A DNA stretch of 24,975 nt from a virus. Position 1 is the first letter of the stretch, and every line of letters begins with the position of its first letter. Shown piece by piece: positions 12,737 to 20,254 of this stretch. The DNA lies in the IMG/VR virus record IMGVR_UViG_3300021963_009767, positions 1 to 24,975 of that record. One strand, written 5' to 3'. The translations under genes and the position numbers were made by a program. The notes beneath the pieces were generated by a model. It ran no database searches. It was not told the DNA's origin and saw only the letters and a program-made list of their open reading frames with translations.

Positions 12737-13939
12737 ATGCCACGCCGCATAGAAGAGGATCATAAAGACTTCCGTGACGTAGTGTCGGGGCGCATCCGCA
12801 GGGAGCTCAAGAAGTTCATCAAGAGCGGCCAGATAGTCCGTAAGAGGGGCAAGAACGGGAAGATAAGCATCAGCATCCCGAAGATCGACATCCCCCATAT
12901 CGTGTATGGCTCTAACGGCGAGGGTGCAGGTCGTGGCCCCGGCAAAGAGGGCGATGTGATCGGCAAGGACCCAGGCAAGGGCAAGGGCAATGGCGCCGGG
13001 CAGGGAGAGTCCGAGGGCATTATCATCAACCTGACCCTTGAGGACGTCCTGAAGTTCATGCAGGACGAGCTGCAGCTCCCAAACCTCAAGAGGAAGCCCA
13101 ACGAGATCTATGACGAGGTCAAGATCAAGTACAACAAGATCAGCCTCATCGGCCCAGAGTCCCTGCGCCACAACCGCCGAACCCTGATGCAGACCCTGAA
13201 GAGGCAAGCCGCAGAGGGCACCCTCAACAAGCTTGAGCACGTCCCAGGGCTCAAGGACCCCGTCCGCATCCTCCGCCCCATCAGCGAGGACAAGAGGTAT
13301 AGGCAATACAACGAGATCAAGCTGCCATCCAGCAATGCGCTCATCGTGTTCGCGCGAGACGGCTCTGGATCTATGGATGAGGCGAAGTGCTCCATCGTCA
13401 GCGATATGGCATGGTGGATAGACACCTGGATACGCAGGTTCTATGAACGTGTGGACAGGCTTTACGTCTGGCATGACAGCACGGCGATGGAGGTCGATGA
13501 GGACAAGTTCTACAAGTACAGGTTCGGCGGCGGCACGACTTGCTCCTCGGCCCTGAAGTTCATCACTAAGCAGTTCGAGAACAGGTACACGCCGGACAAG
13601 TGGAATGTCTATGTTTTCTATTTCACGGACGGCGAAAACTGGGGCGAGGACAACGAGGTGTTCATCAACACGCTCGCAGAGGAGTTCAAGCCTCATGTCG
13701 TAAACTTCACCGGCATCACCCAGATACTCGCCTCCAGCTACTCTGATTCAGTCAAGTACCACGTGGACGAGGCGATCAAGAGCGGCAAGCTAGACGGCGA
13801 CTGCGTCAGGACAGTGTCTATAGGCGGCGCGACAGACAACAAGTCTGCGTGGTCCATACCCTCGCTGAGCGAGGACAACCGTAACCAGCAGATCATCGAG
13901 GCGATCCAGCAACTTCTTGGTAACCCCGCAAGGGCTTAG
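12737..13939 (+). CDS. yeaH: YeaH/YhbH family (DUF444) protein with VWA domain
   Basis: The 400-aa product matches DUF444. The N-terminal 60 residues are basic (M-P-R-R-I-E-E-D-H-x-D-F and R-R-E-L-K-K), followed by a glycine-rich linker with repeated G-x-G-K (about 60-95), as in bacterial YeaH. The C-terminal half is a von Willebrand A-type domain with the MIDAS motif D-G-S-G-S-M at residues 208-213; the usual V-S-G-S is R-D-G-S-G-S here. A later F-G-G-G-T-T-C and Y-F-T-D-G-E-N supply the other MIDAS loops. In bacteria it is co-inherited with PrkA and SpoVR and is thought to bridge them. AAGAGGG precedes the ATG by six bases and a CATAAT box lies in the 48-base gap upstream. Confidence 0.93.
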   Translation: MPRRIEEDHKDFRDVVSGRIRRELKKFIKSGQIVRKRGKNGKISISIPKIDIPHIVYGSNGEGAGRGPGKEGDVIGKDPGKGKGNGAGQGESEGIIINLTLEDVLKFMQDELQLPNLKRKPNEIYDEVKIKYNKISLIGPESLRHNRRTLMQTLKRQAAEGTLNKLEHVPGLKDPVRILRPISEDKRYRQYNEIKLPSSNALIVFARDGSGSMDEAKCSIVSDMAWWIDTWIRRFYERVDRLYVWHDSTAMEVDEDKFYKYRFGGGTTCSSALKFITKQFENRYTPDKWNVYVFYFTDGENWGEDNEVFINTLAEEFKPHVVNFTGITQILASSYSDSVKYHVDEAIKSGKLDGDCVRTVSIGGATDNKSAWSIPSLSEDNRNQQIIEAIQQLLGNPARA

Positions 13940-13947
13940 GGGGCACA

Positions 13948-15546
13948 ATGTCCAGCAAGTTTTTCCATGGCTCCAGCGTCCTTTTGGGTGACAATACCGT
14001 TCCAGGCGTGCAGCTTAGTCCAGAGTTGAAGAAATACATCCCCGTGGTGCTGAAGGCCTGCAAGGACTGGGGCTTGGATTTCTACCCGACCGTAGTTCAA
14101 CTCTTGACCTATGACGAGATCAGCGAGATCGCAGCCTACGGGGGATTCCCAGTCCGCTTCCCGCACTGGTCCTTCGGCATGGAGTACGAGGAACTCCAGC
14201 GTGGGTACGAGTTTGGCGCTCACAAAATATATGAAATGGTTATCAATAGCAATCCATGCTATATTTACAATCTTTCTAGCAATACGCTTGCAGACCACTT
14301 AACCGTGGTCGCGCATGCCACAGGCCACAACGACTTTTTCAAGAACAACATCCACTTTTCAGCCACCGACACAAACATGCTGAACAAGATGGCCAACCAC
14401 GGCACAAGGATAAGGAAGTACATAGCGAGGTGGGGCAAGGAGAGGGTCACTGAGTTCCTTGACCACGTCATGAGGCTCGAGACGCTCATCGATGGCGCAG
14501 AGGCGTGGACCGAGCGAGTCGTGAAGGAGCCGAACATTCGCGACGAGCGCAAGTACAGGAAGCCACACAGGCTCACCGTCGACAAGAGCCGAATGTATAT
14601 GGAGCCATTCCTCAACACCTCGGACTTCCGGCGGCGCGAGAACGAGAGGGTCCATGAGAGGGACTTGGCCGACGAGTTGGGAATCTTCCGGAGCCCAACC
14701 AAGAACATACTTGGATTTCTGCGCGACAACGCGCCGCTCAAGCCGTGGCAGGCCGACATAGTCGCCATGCTTTACGAGGAGGCGATGTACTTCTATCCGC
14801 AGCGCCAGACAAAGGTGCTGAACGAGGGGTGGGCCTCCACAGTCGACAGCATCATCATGGCAGAGAACGGACTGATCGGGTTAGGTCAGTCAAGCCACGA
14901 CTGCGGCATAGTCGAGTATTCTGCCCACAAGATGGGCGTCCTCGGCGGCAAATACTCGACCAACCCTTACAAGCTTGGCTACTATCTCTTGGCTGACATC
15001 AGGGAGAGATGGGATAAGGGCCGCTTCGGCCAGGAGTGGGAGGAGTGCACGGACCTTCACAAGAAAGAGAACTGGGACGTCCCGACCAATCTGGGCAAGG
15101 ACAAGATTTTCGAGGTCAGGAAGTACTACGACGACCTCACCTTCATCCATGAGTTTTTCACCGAGGACTTCTGCCGCAAGCAGGAGTACTTCTACTGGAA
15201 GCACTACCCGAACGGCGAATACAGGATAGAGAGCAGGGACTTCCGGAAGATCAAGCACTCGCTGATGAGAAAGCACATCAACGGGGGTTTGCCCGACATC
15301 AAGCTAGCAGAGCCGAACTATGCAGGCCGAGGCATCATGATGCTCCAGCACGAACACGACGGCAGGGAGCTGTATCTGCCCTATATCTCGGACGTGCTTG
15401 CTTCCATCAGGGCAATCTGGAATAATGACGTGATCCTCAGCACCGTCGCCGACTCTGGTGAGGAGGTCATCTTCTACGCCAGCGGACCGATGCCAGAGCG
15501 CGTCGACAGCATGACGAGGAAGAAGTTCGACGCAATGATGGGCTGA
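13948..15546 (+). CDS. spoVR: SpoVR family protein (YcgB-like)
   Basis: The 532-aa product is a SpoVR homologue, near the usual length of about 500 aa. It carries H-W-S-F-G-M-E-Y-E near residue 73, N-P-C-Y-I-Y-N-L near residue 103, H-A-T-G-H-N-D-F-F-K-N-N, the N-E-G-W-A-S-T helix in place of the common N-E-G-W-A-S-Y-W-H, and N-P-Y-K-L-G-Y-Y-L, all in family order. Bacterial SpoVR is needed for spore cortex formation in Bacillus, but its biochemical activity is unknown. The start has TAGGGGG eight bases upstream, and the gap after yeaH is only eight bases, so the two are co-translated. With prkA it completes the three-gene module. Confidence 0.95.
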   Translation: MSSKFFHGSSVLLGDNTVPGVQLSPELKKYIPVVLKACKDWGLDFYPTVVQLLTYDEISEIAAYGGFPVRFPHWSFGMEYEELQRGYEFGAHKIYEMVINSNPCYIYNLSSNTLADHLTVVAHATGHNDFFKNNIHFSATDTNMLNKMANHGTRIRKYIARWGKERVTEFLDHVMRLETLIDGAEAWTERVVKEPNIRDERKYRKPHRLTVDKSRMYMEPFLNTSDFRRRENERVHERDLADELGIFRSPTKNILGFLRDNAPLKPWQADIVAMLYEEAMYFYPQRQTKVLNEGWASTVDSIIMAENGLIGLGQSSHDCGIVEYSAHKMGVLGGKYSTNPYKLGYYLLADIRERWDKGRFGQEWEECTDLHKKENWDVPTNLGKDKIFEVRKYYDDLTFIHEFFTEDFCRKQEYFYWKHYPNGEYRIESRDFRKIKHSLMRKHINGGLPDIKLAEPNYAGRGIMMLQHEHDGRELYLPYISDVLASIRAIWNNDVILSTVADSGEEVIFYASGPMPERVDSMTRKKFDAMMG

Positions 15547-15562
15547 CTTGGAGTAAACTGAC

Positions 15563-15796
15563 ATGGAAGAGACTAATCTGCTCCTTACCCCCGAGTTCAT
15601 CGCCTTCTCCGATAAGATAAAGTCTATCTTTGAAGAGAAGAGCGCTAAGAAGGCAGAACTCAAGGCCTTCTTCGAGAAGATCACCGCCGAGATCAAGGGG
15701 CTCGACGCCAAGGCCAAAGCCGCCGAGGACGAGTTCAACGCCTGGAAGAAGTCCCAGTCGGCCAACCAAGAGGCTGCCCCCAAGACCAAATCCTGA
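15563..15796 (+). CDS. Small coiled-coil protein
   Basis: The 77-aa product is rich in Lys, Glu and Ala and reads as one long helix with heptad-like spacing from about residue 12 to 65, ending in a polar, flexible tail. I recognise no family. GGAG lies ten bases before the ATG. It lies 16 bases after spoVR and 17 bases before the DnaE N-terminal gene, so it is on the same transcript. Its role could be structural or as an adaptor, but nothing in the sequence decides this. Confidence 0.7.
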   Translation: MEETNLLLTPEFIAFSDKIKSIFEEKSAKKAELKAFFEKITAEIKGLDAKAKAAEDEFNAWKKSQSANQEAAPKTKS

Positions 15797-15813
15797 TTGC
15801 CGTAAGGGCCGAT

Positions 15814-17211
15814 ATGCAGCCTAAGATAGTCGGCTTTGAGCACCTCCACCTTCACACCGACAACTCCCTCCTCGATGGTTATGGGATGGTGGAGGAATAT
15901 GCCCATCGCGCCCCCAAGATAAACCAGAAGTTCCTCACGGTCAGCGACCATGGGATGCTGGGTGCAATTCCGAGGCAGATCAGGGCGTGCGAAAAGGCGT
16001 GCGAGTCCAAAGGCAAAGACGCGCTTAGCCCGATCTTCGCCTGCGAGCTCTATGTCAACAGCCTGCAGCCGGAATCCGACAGCCTCGATGACGTGAGGGC
16101 TTTCATTTCCACCCTGGACGACTCCCAGAAGTCTAGGTTCAAGAGCAGCGCGCACCTTCTAGCCATCGCCTACAACGAAACTGGCTACAAGAACCTTGTC
16201 AGGCTTTCCTCATGGGGCTGGACCAGGGGCTTCTATGGTCGCCCTCGCGTCAATCACGAGCAGCTCCTGAAGCACAAGGAGGGACTTTTCTTCACGAGCT
16301 GCTGCTACAACAGTGAGATAGGCCGTGCGTTCGACTCGGGTGGCGAGGAGCTCGGGTTCGACATGGTCGAGCGCTACATCGAGATGTTCGGCAAGGATCA
16401 CTTCTTCCTTGAGATCATGCTGCTCGACTTCAAGAAGCAGAAACCCTATGACGCATTCATCATCAAGGCTCACCAGAAGTACGGACTGAAGGTCATAGTG
16501 ACACAGGATGTCCACTACTGCAACAAGGAGGACAGCAAGTACCAGAGGCTCATGCTGATGGTGCAGACCGGCAAGACCGTCAGGCAGATAGAGGAGGCCC
16601 TGCGCGAGAACAGCGGCTACGACGCGTTTGAGTTGCAGGACAGCAACCTGTGGATGAAGTCGGAGGAGGAGCTAAACGAGAAGTGGGTTTCCGACTACAT
16701 GGAGGTCGTTCCCTACGAGGTGTTCCAGCAGGCCAAGCTCAACACGGTCGAAATCTGCAACAAGGCCAAGGGCGTGAAGCTGGACAGGAGCCTCAAGCTG
16801 CCGAACATACCCGACGCCGATGATATACTGCGCGACGAGGTAAAGAGGGGCTTCTTCGCCAGGCGACTTCCCAAGAACAAGGTCTACCTTGACAGGCTTA
16901 AGGAGGAGCTTAGCCTCATCACGCGCAAGGGGTTCGCAAGTTACTTCCTAATCCAGAAGATGATGACAGACGAGGCTAGGCGCGTCTGCTCCGAGATCAT
17001 AGGTTTCGGCGACGGAACCCAGGCAGTCGGTCCCGGTCGTGGTTCTGCCGTGGGTGCGCTCGTCTGCTACTGCCTCGGTATAACCTCCGTCGATCCCGTT
17101 AGGGAAGGGCTGCTCTTCAGCCGATTCCTCAGCGAGGCCAGAGGTGGAAGGTCGCTTCAGTTGAGGTTCAGGAACATGGACCCGCTGCCGCCCGATCAAG
17201 CTTTCAGCTGA
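15814..17211 (+). CDS. dnaE: DNA polymerase III alpha, N-terminal piece (PHP and first half of palm)
   Basis: The 465-aa product matches the N-terminal part of DnaE-type replicative polymerases. It opens with the PHP domain: H-L-H-L-H-T-D-N-S-L-L-D-G at residues 10-22, V-S-D-H-G, A-C-E-L-Y, and V-T-Q-D-V-H-Y, so the metal-binding residues seem intact. The palm begins with Y-L-D-R-L-K-E-E-L and Y-F-L-I-Q and reaches G-P-G-R-G-S-A-V-G at residues 406-414 and L-L-F-S-R-F-L. Where bacterial DnaE then has the P-D-I-D-I-D-F catalytic aspartates, this protein has a short unrelated tail and stops. The matching catalytic part starts at 24631. Its stop lies within the convergent glycosyltransferase gene, overlapping by 16 bases. 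AAGGGCC precedes the ATG. Confidence 0.93.
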   Translation: MQPKIVGFEHLHLHTDNSLLDGYGMVEEYAHRAPKINQKFLTVSDHGMLGAIPRQIRACEKACESKGKDALSPIFACELYVNSLQPESDSLDDVRAFISTLDDSQKSRFKSSAHLLAIAYNETGYKNLVRLSSWGWTRGFYGRPRVNHEQLLKHKEGLFFTSCCYNSEIGRAFDSGGEELGFDMVERYIEMFGKDHFFLEIMLLDFKKQKPYDAFIIKAHQKYGLKVIVTQDVHYCNKEDSKYQRLMLMVQTGKTVRQIEEALRENSGYDAFELQDSNLWMKSEEELNEKWVSDYMEVVPYEVFQQAKLNTVEICNKAKGVKLDRSLKLPNIPDADDILRDEVKRGFFARRLPKNKVYLDRLKEELSLITRKGFASYFLIQKMMTDEARRVCSEIIGFGDGTQAVGPGRGSAVGALVCYCLGITSVDPVREGLLFSRFLSEARGGRSLQLRFRNMDPLPPDQAFS

Positions 17212-18023
17212 ATGGCTCTTGTGACCTCCCTGGGCACCACGGCGTTTTGCCTGATTCGTAGAACGCTGAAATTCTTCGGGTCGCAGCATGGCAGCGAGGA
17301 CGCTTTGTACCTCAACAACTCTGGCCTGCTAAAGACCCAAGACAGCATTTGGTGCTGCCAGTAAATCCTCCTGAATACCTTCTCCTCATCGGGGTACAGT
17401 AGGGTCATTCTAGGGTGGGAAATTGCCCCGGCGTAATGGCTTGTGCCCGTGTCGCAACCCACGAACATGTGAGACAACTCTATGATGCGGAATGTCGTTT
17501 GGATGTTGTCGCTTGCGAAGACGCCATCGGCTTCTTGCACGAGAGAGGCCTTGGCCTTGTCGATCACCATTAGGGAGTTGGGCCAGTGCCTCCTGATTTC
17601 CTTAAACACCTCCATGGCATTGGCAGGCGATAGCTCCCTGTCCTCGTTGTATTCGGCCTTAAGGCAGGGACAGAAAACGCAGTCGTACCTTGCCTGGCTG
17701 CCGCTGTGGCAAGAGTTTGATGATGTGTAGAAGCCCTCGTTCCTTAAAAAAGGCGCCCAGACCCAAAGGTTGAGCGGGTCGAACTTGGGAAGCCTGCGTT
17801 CATTGCCCCTTACGAACCTGACGATTCCGCTGGGGAACACTGCTGCCGCCGAAACCTTCGCGCATGCGTCCTTGTAGTCTATCTCAAGGCCCTTGTGCTT
17901 CAGGTAGGCCATCATGGCCGTAGTCTGTATCTCGTCGCCTATTCTGTTCTCGGGATGCTCGTGGTAGATGCCGTACTCCACGCTCTCCCAGTTGCTTTTG
18001 AACTCAAACCATATTTTTTCCAT
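17196..18023 (-). CDS. GT9-like glycosyltransferase (heptosyltransferase family)
   Basis: The 275-aa product ends with a GT-B fold signature of the GT9 family: M-F-V-G-C-D-T-G-T-S-H-Y-A-G-A, the counterpart of G-x-D-T-G-x-x-H-x-A-A in ADP-heptose transferases, followed by a strand and Y-P-D. The N-terminal half has G-D-E-I-Q-T-T-A near residue 30, where GT9 enzymes have G-D-x-x-x-T. A C-V-F-C-P-C cluster in the middle may bind metal. It starts at the ATG at 18021-18023 with GAGGGAG just upstream and overlaps the end of the DUF6065-like gene by 20 bases. Because hldE at 5970 makes ADP-heptose precursors, heptose transfer is a reasonable guess, but the donor is not proven. Confidence 0.8.
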   Translation of the reverse strand: MEKIWFEFKSNWESVEYGIYHEHPENRIGDEIQTTAMMAYLKHKGLEIDYKDACAKVSAAAVFPSGIVRFVRGNERRLPKFDPLNLWVWAPFLRNEGFYTSSNSCHSGSQARYDCVFCPCLKAEYNEDRELSPANAMEVFKEIRRHWPNSLMVIDKAKASLVQEADGVFASDNIQTTFRIIELSHMFVGCDTGTSHYAGAISHPRMTLLYPDEEKVFRRIYWQHQMLSWVFSRPELLRYKASSLPCCDPKNFSVLRIRQNAVVPREVTRAIQLKA

Positions 18024-18852
18024 CTGACTCCCTCGGCCTGTCATGGAGTCCTGAAAATGGGCAGCGGACTATTTTCGCTTCTGCATTTGGCAAACCTTGG
18101 TTGTCGAGTATCCTCTTTCGCTCCATGTAGAACGTGGTGGAGTCTTTGAAAGAATTCTCCTTGGGTTTCCCGAACTTTCTCTCGTTGTAACGCATCCAGT
18201 ACTCAAACACGTCATTTGACTCTTGGGTGTCCCTGTTCGCCTCTGACACCTCCAATCTCCAATCCGATGAGTAAGCCTCTCTTCGCATGGGTATCAACTG
18301 GGCTATCGGGCTCGTTTGGTTTATTCTGAATGACGCAGGCTCATTGGCCCTGTCGAAGACAAGGTTCATCCATATGTCATATTGCATCCAGTCGGTTTCA
18401 AGAACGCCGTCCATGACATGGAAGGGCTGCGAATGGTAATTTATTGGACTTTTGATGTGCAGGCACCATCCGGGTGGCGTCTTGAAGATCAGGCCGGTCC
18501 ACAGTTGTAGAACGTTCGGCTCGACGCTGCCTAGGGACATCTTCGTCCTGCCCGTCCCGAACGGGCACCACTTGTCCGGGTTCACGCCGTCCTCAGGCTT
18601 CACCAGCTTTCGCACCAAGTGGGCATCCTCGTCGGAGTTATAGTACTCGTCTAGGAACCTGACCCCGAACTTTTCGCCCGTCCACACGACGTCGAAGTCG
18701 GATGGAGGGTAAAGCCACCAGCCAAGCGCGTTTACCGTGCTGAAGGGGTGGCACCACTTCACGCCCTCCTTGTGTGCCGTGCCCCCAAGGGTCTTCTCGG
18801 CTTTTTGTATACGGCAGGCCTGTGGGTGAAGCCGGTAGACCTGTAGTGGCAT
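18004..18852 (-). CDS. DUF6065-like protein
   Basis: The 282-aa product resembles DUF6065, a family of unknown function found in bacteria and phages. It shows the family's landmarks: N-A-L-G-W-W-L-Y-P-P-S-D-F-D-V-V-W near residue 38, F-K-T-P-P-G-W-C-L-H-I-K-S-P near 125, a V-L-E-T-D-W segment, a strand M-N-L-V-F-D-R, and I-P-M-R-R near residue 200. I chose the ATG at 18850-18852; the frame stays open further upstream, but that part is the tmRNA. The A of this ATG is the last base (discriminator) of the tmRNA, so the two abut with a one-base overlap and no ribosome binding site outside the tmRNA. The C-terminus overlaps the glycosyltransferase gene. Confidence 0.78.
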   Translation of the reverse strand: MPLQVYRLHPQACRIQKAEKTLGGTAHKEGVKWCHPFSTVNALGWWLYPPSDFDVVWTGEKFGVRFLDEYYNSDEDAHLVRKLVKPEDGVNPDKWCPFGTGRTKMSLGSVEPNVLQLWTGLIFKTPPGWCLHIKSPINYHSQPFHVMDGVLETDWMQYDIWMNLVFDRANEPASFRINQTSPIAQLIPMRREAYSSDWRLEVSEANRDTQESNDVFEYWMRYNERKFGKPKENSFKDSTTFYMERKRILDNQGLPNAEAKIVRCPFSGLHDRPRESDGKNMV

Positions 18853-19200
18853 GGAGTTGAGGGGAGTCGAACCCCTGTCTTCAGCGAGAGACATCCGGAC
18901 CTCTACATGCTTGTTGCGTCGTTCGTTTTCTGCCTTCGGACCACGGCGCACAGAGGTCTCTAGGCAACACCAACATAAACTATCGCCACGCAAGTTGGCA
19001 GCGCGACGCTTGCGGGATTCACTTCGGGCCTTTGGGCGCTACCCGCTCGCCCCCTCGGCCCGTGGCAGGCCTAAATTAGGCAGCCAGGGAAAGAACAGTT
19101 TCGTCGTTTGTTGCGACAGCCGAATTTTTAAGAGGCCCTTCGGCCAACCTCTGCATGCCATCCGGGCGCCGCACCGTTGAATCGATACCGGAACAACCCC
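18852..19200 (-). ncRNA. ssrA: tmRNA (one-piece), tag ATNDETVLSLAA
   Basis: The 349-base minus-strand RNA rescues stalled ribosomes by acting as alanine tRNA and then as mRNA for a degradation tag. The 5' end GGGGUUG pairs with CAACUCC near the 3' end to form the acceptor stem, with discriminator A; CCA is not encoded. The T-arm is AGGGG, loop UUCGACU, CCCCU. The 5' segment G-C-A-U-G-C-A-G-A-G-G and the resume region G-U-C-G-C-A match known tmRNAs. The tag frame ends in the protease signal Leu-Ala-Ala. No permutation into two pieces is seen. It is transcribed with the DUF6065-like and GT9-like genes, and its promoter is at 19233-19260. Confidence 0.96.
19076..19114 (-). other. tmRNA tag reading frame
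   Basis: The resume codon GCA at 19112-19114 opens a 12-codon frame, ATNDETVLSLAA, closed by TAA at 19076-19078. Compared with the Escherichia coli tag (ANDENYALAA) it keeps N-D-E near the start and ends in L-A-A, the signal read by ClpXP-type proteases, but differs in the middle. Confidence 0.93.
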
Positions 19201-19207
19201 GTTTTGT

Positions 19208-19227
19208 CGGGAGTAATTTTTCTCCCG
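19208..19227 (-). other. Hairpin in tmRNA precursor leader
   Basis: CGGGAG pairs with CTCCCG around an eight-base A/T-rich loop. The predicted transcription start from the promoter at 19233-19260 falls at about 19226, so this hairpin would form the very 5' end of the tmRNA precursor, upstream of the expected RNase P cut at 19200. The stem is seen; its role in stability or processing is inference. Confidence 0.5.
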
Positions 19228-19232
19228 GCGAC

Positions 19233-19260
19233 ATTATATATGTAACACGGGCCGAATCAA
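19233..19260 (-). promoter_or_regulatory. Sigma70-like promoter for the tmRNA operon
   Basis: On the minus strand TTGATT (19255-19260) and a perfect TATAAT (19233-19238) are separated by 16 bases, which is near the sigma70 optimum. Transcription should begin at about 19226 and read through the tmRNA into the DUF6065-like and GT9-like genes. The same AT-rich core may also serve the divergent gene at 19277. Confidence 0.72.
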
Positions 19261-19276
19261 TCCAAATGGAGAAATC

Positions 19277-20191
19277 ATGGGATACATTTCATTTCACGAG
19301 TATGTGGACAAGAATAGCAAGTCCCCCAAGAAGGGCGACAAGTCGCCGAAAGCAAAAACCGCAGTTGTCGCCGACTACGACGGTCCCATGAAGGATTCGC
19401 CCGAGCTTGCGAAGATGCCACCCGATGCTGGCGGAGTCGGCCAGTCGGGTAAGGTCACCCCCTATAAGGGCGGGAAGGACGCCGCTGACCCCAACAAGGG
19501 CAAGTTGGTGGACGGCCTTGCGAAGAAGCCAGGCAAAGAGGGCATGGGTGAGCTCGGAAAGCCTGAGAAGGTTCTGGGCAACTACCCCTCGATCAAGACA
19601 TCGGAGTGGATCGATAGCCACAAGGGCCTGTCGCTCTCGGAGTTCGCCAAGAAGGTCAGGGAGAACAGGTTGTCCGGAGTGGAGAACCCCAGCCGAGCCT
19701 ACGAATCTATCAAAGAGACATTCGATGTTTGCAAGAAGAACGGGTCCTATGTGATGGACGTGGTTCTTGAGATGAGGCGCGCTGGGCTGGCCGGCACCTT
19801 CGTTTCTGTCCTCGCCCAGCAGCCGGAGTGCATCAACGTCATCGCACACATGATGGAGAACGACGAGAGCTTCGCCAGGAAGCTGAGCATGGCTCTTGAA
19901 GAGATGGTCGGCCCTCCGGTCGGTGGCGACGAGGAGATGGAAGACGATCGCGAGGAGATGGGCGATGAGCCTGTTGAGGGCGAGGCTGGAGAGTCGGGCG
20001 AGGATGACGATGAAGACGCTGAGGTCGGGGATGCAGAGGCCGAAGGAGAGGACGAGCTTTCCGATGACGGCGAGGGGGACGAGGTAGAGGACGCAGAGAT
20101 GGAGGTCGAGGTTGAGCCAGCCGAGAAGCCGATGAGCAAGGCTAAGGACAACCTCCAGAAGATGCTCATGAAGATGATGGGCCACCGATAG
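19277..20191 (+). CDS. Putative virion protein with long acidic region
   Basis: The 304-aa product has no recognised enzyme domain. The first 95 residues are basic and rich in Lys, Gly, Ser and Pro; residues 100-205 look like a folded helical domain; about 210-285 is a highly acidic Glu/Asp/Gly/Ala tract; and the end is a short basic, methionine-rich helix. The opening I-S-F-H-E-Y-V faintly resembles the capsid-targeting leaders at 3743, 4198 and 8024 but lacks an L-x-E cleavage site. A GGAG lies in the leader eight bases before the ATG. The gene is alone between the divergent tmRNA promoter and a strong terminator, suggesting its own expression control. A head or scaffold role is a guess. 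Confidence 0.72.
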   Translation: MGYISFHEYVDKNSKSPKKGDKSPKAKTAVVADYDGPMKDSPELAKMPPDAGGVGQSGKVTPYKGGKDAADPNKGKLVDGLAKKPGKEGMGELGKPEKVLGNYPSIKTSEWIDSHKGLSLSEFAKKVRENRLSGVENPSRAYESIKETFDVCKKNGSYVMDVVLEMRRAGLAGTFVSVLAQQPECINVIAHMMENDESFARKLSMALEEMVGPPVGGDEEMEDDREEMGDEPVEGEAGESGEDDDEDAEVGDAEAEGEDELSDDGEGDEVEDAEMEVEVEPAEKPMSKAKDNLQKMLMKMMGHR

Positions 20192-20218
20192 TCAGTTTTG
20201 CCCAAAAGTTTGATATGC

Positions 20219-20245
20219 AAGACCCCCTCTAGCAGGGGGTCTTTT
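20219..20245 (+). terminator. Rho-independent terminator
   Basis: A perfect 10-bp stem (AAGACCCCCT with AGGGGGTCTT) and five-base loop CTAGC lead into a short T-run. It ends the acidic-protein gene 28 bases after the stop. Confidence 0.93.
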
Positions 20246-20248
20246 GTT

Positions 20249-20254
20249 TATAAT
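20249..20254 (+). promoter_or_regulatory. TATAAT box upstream of the GT2-methyltransferase gene
   Basis: A perfect TATAAT lies four bases after the terminator and 29 bases before the next start codon. The -35 position overlaps the terminator stem and shows no consensus. The arrangement repeats the terminator-TATAAT layout before prkA. Confidence 0.6.

Noticed and set aside
12710-13696. Long minus-strand open frame (328 codons) opposite yeaH
   Set aside because: It mirrors the codon bias of the real plus-strand gene, has no motif, and the plus strand encodes a clear DUF444 protein.
17190-17211. Split-intein origin of the divided DnaE
   Set aside because: No intein-like residues follow the break, the tail is under 30 residues, and the second piece repeats the palm start rather than beginning with an intein C-part.
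18853-18993. Upstream extension of the DUF6065-like frame
   Set aside because: These bases are the 3' part of the tmRNA, including its T-arm; family similarity begins only after 18852.
19289-20185. 298-codon minus-strand frame opposite the acidic protein gene
   Set aside because: The plus-strand frame has a ribosome binding site, terminator and sensible domain layout; the antisense frame is a shadow.
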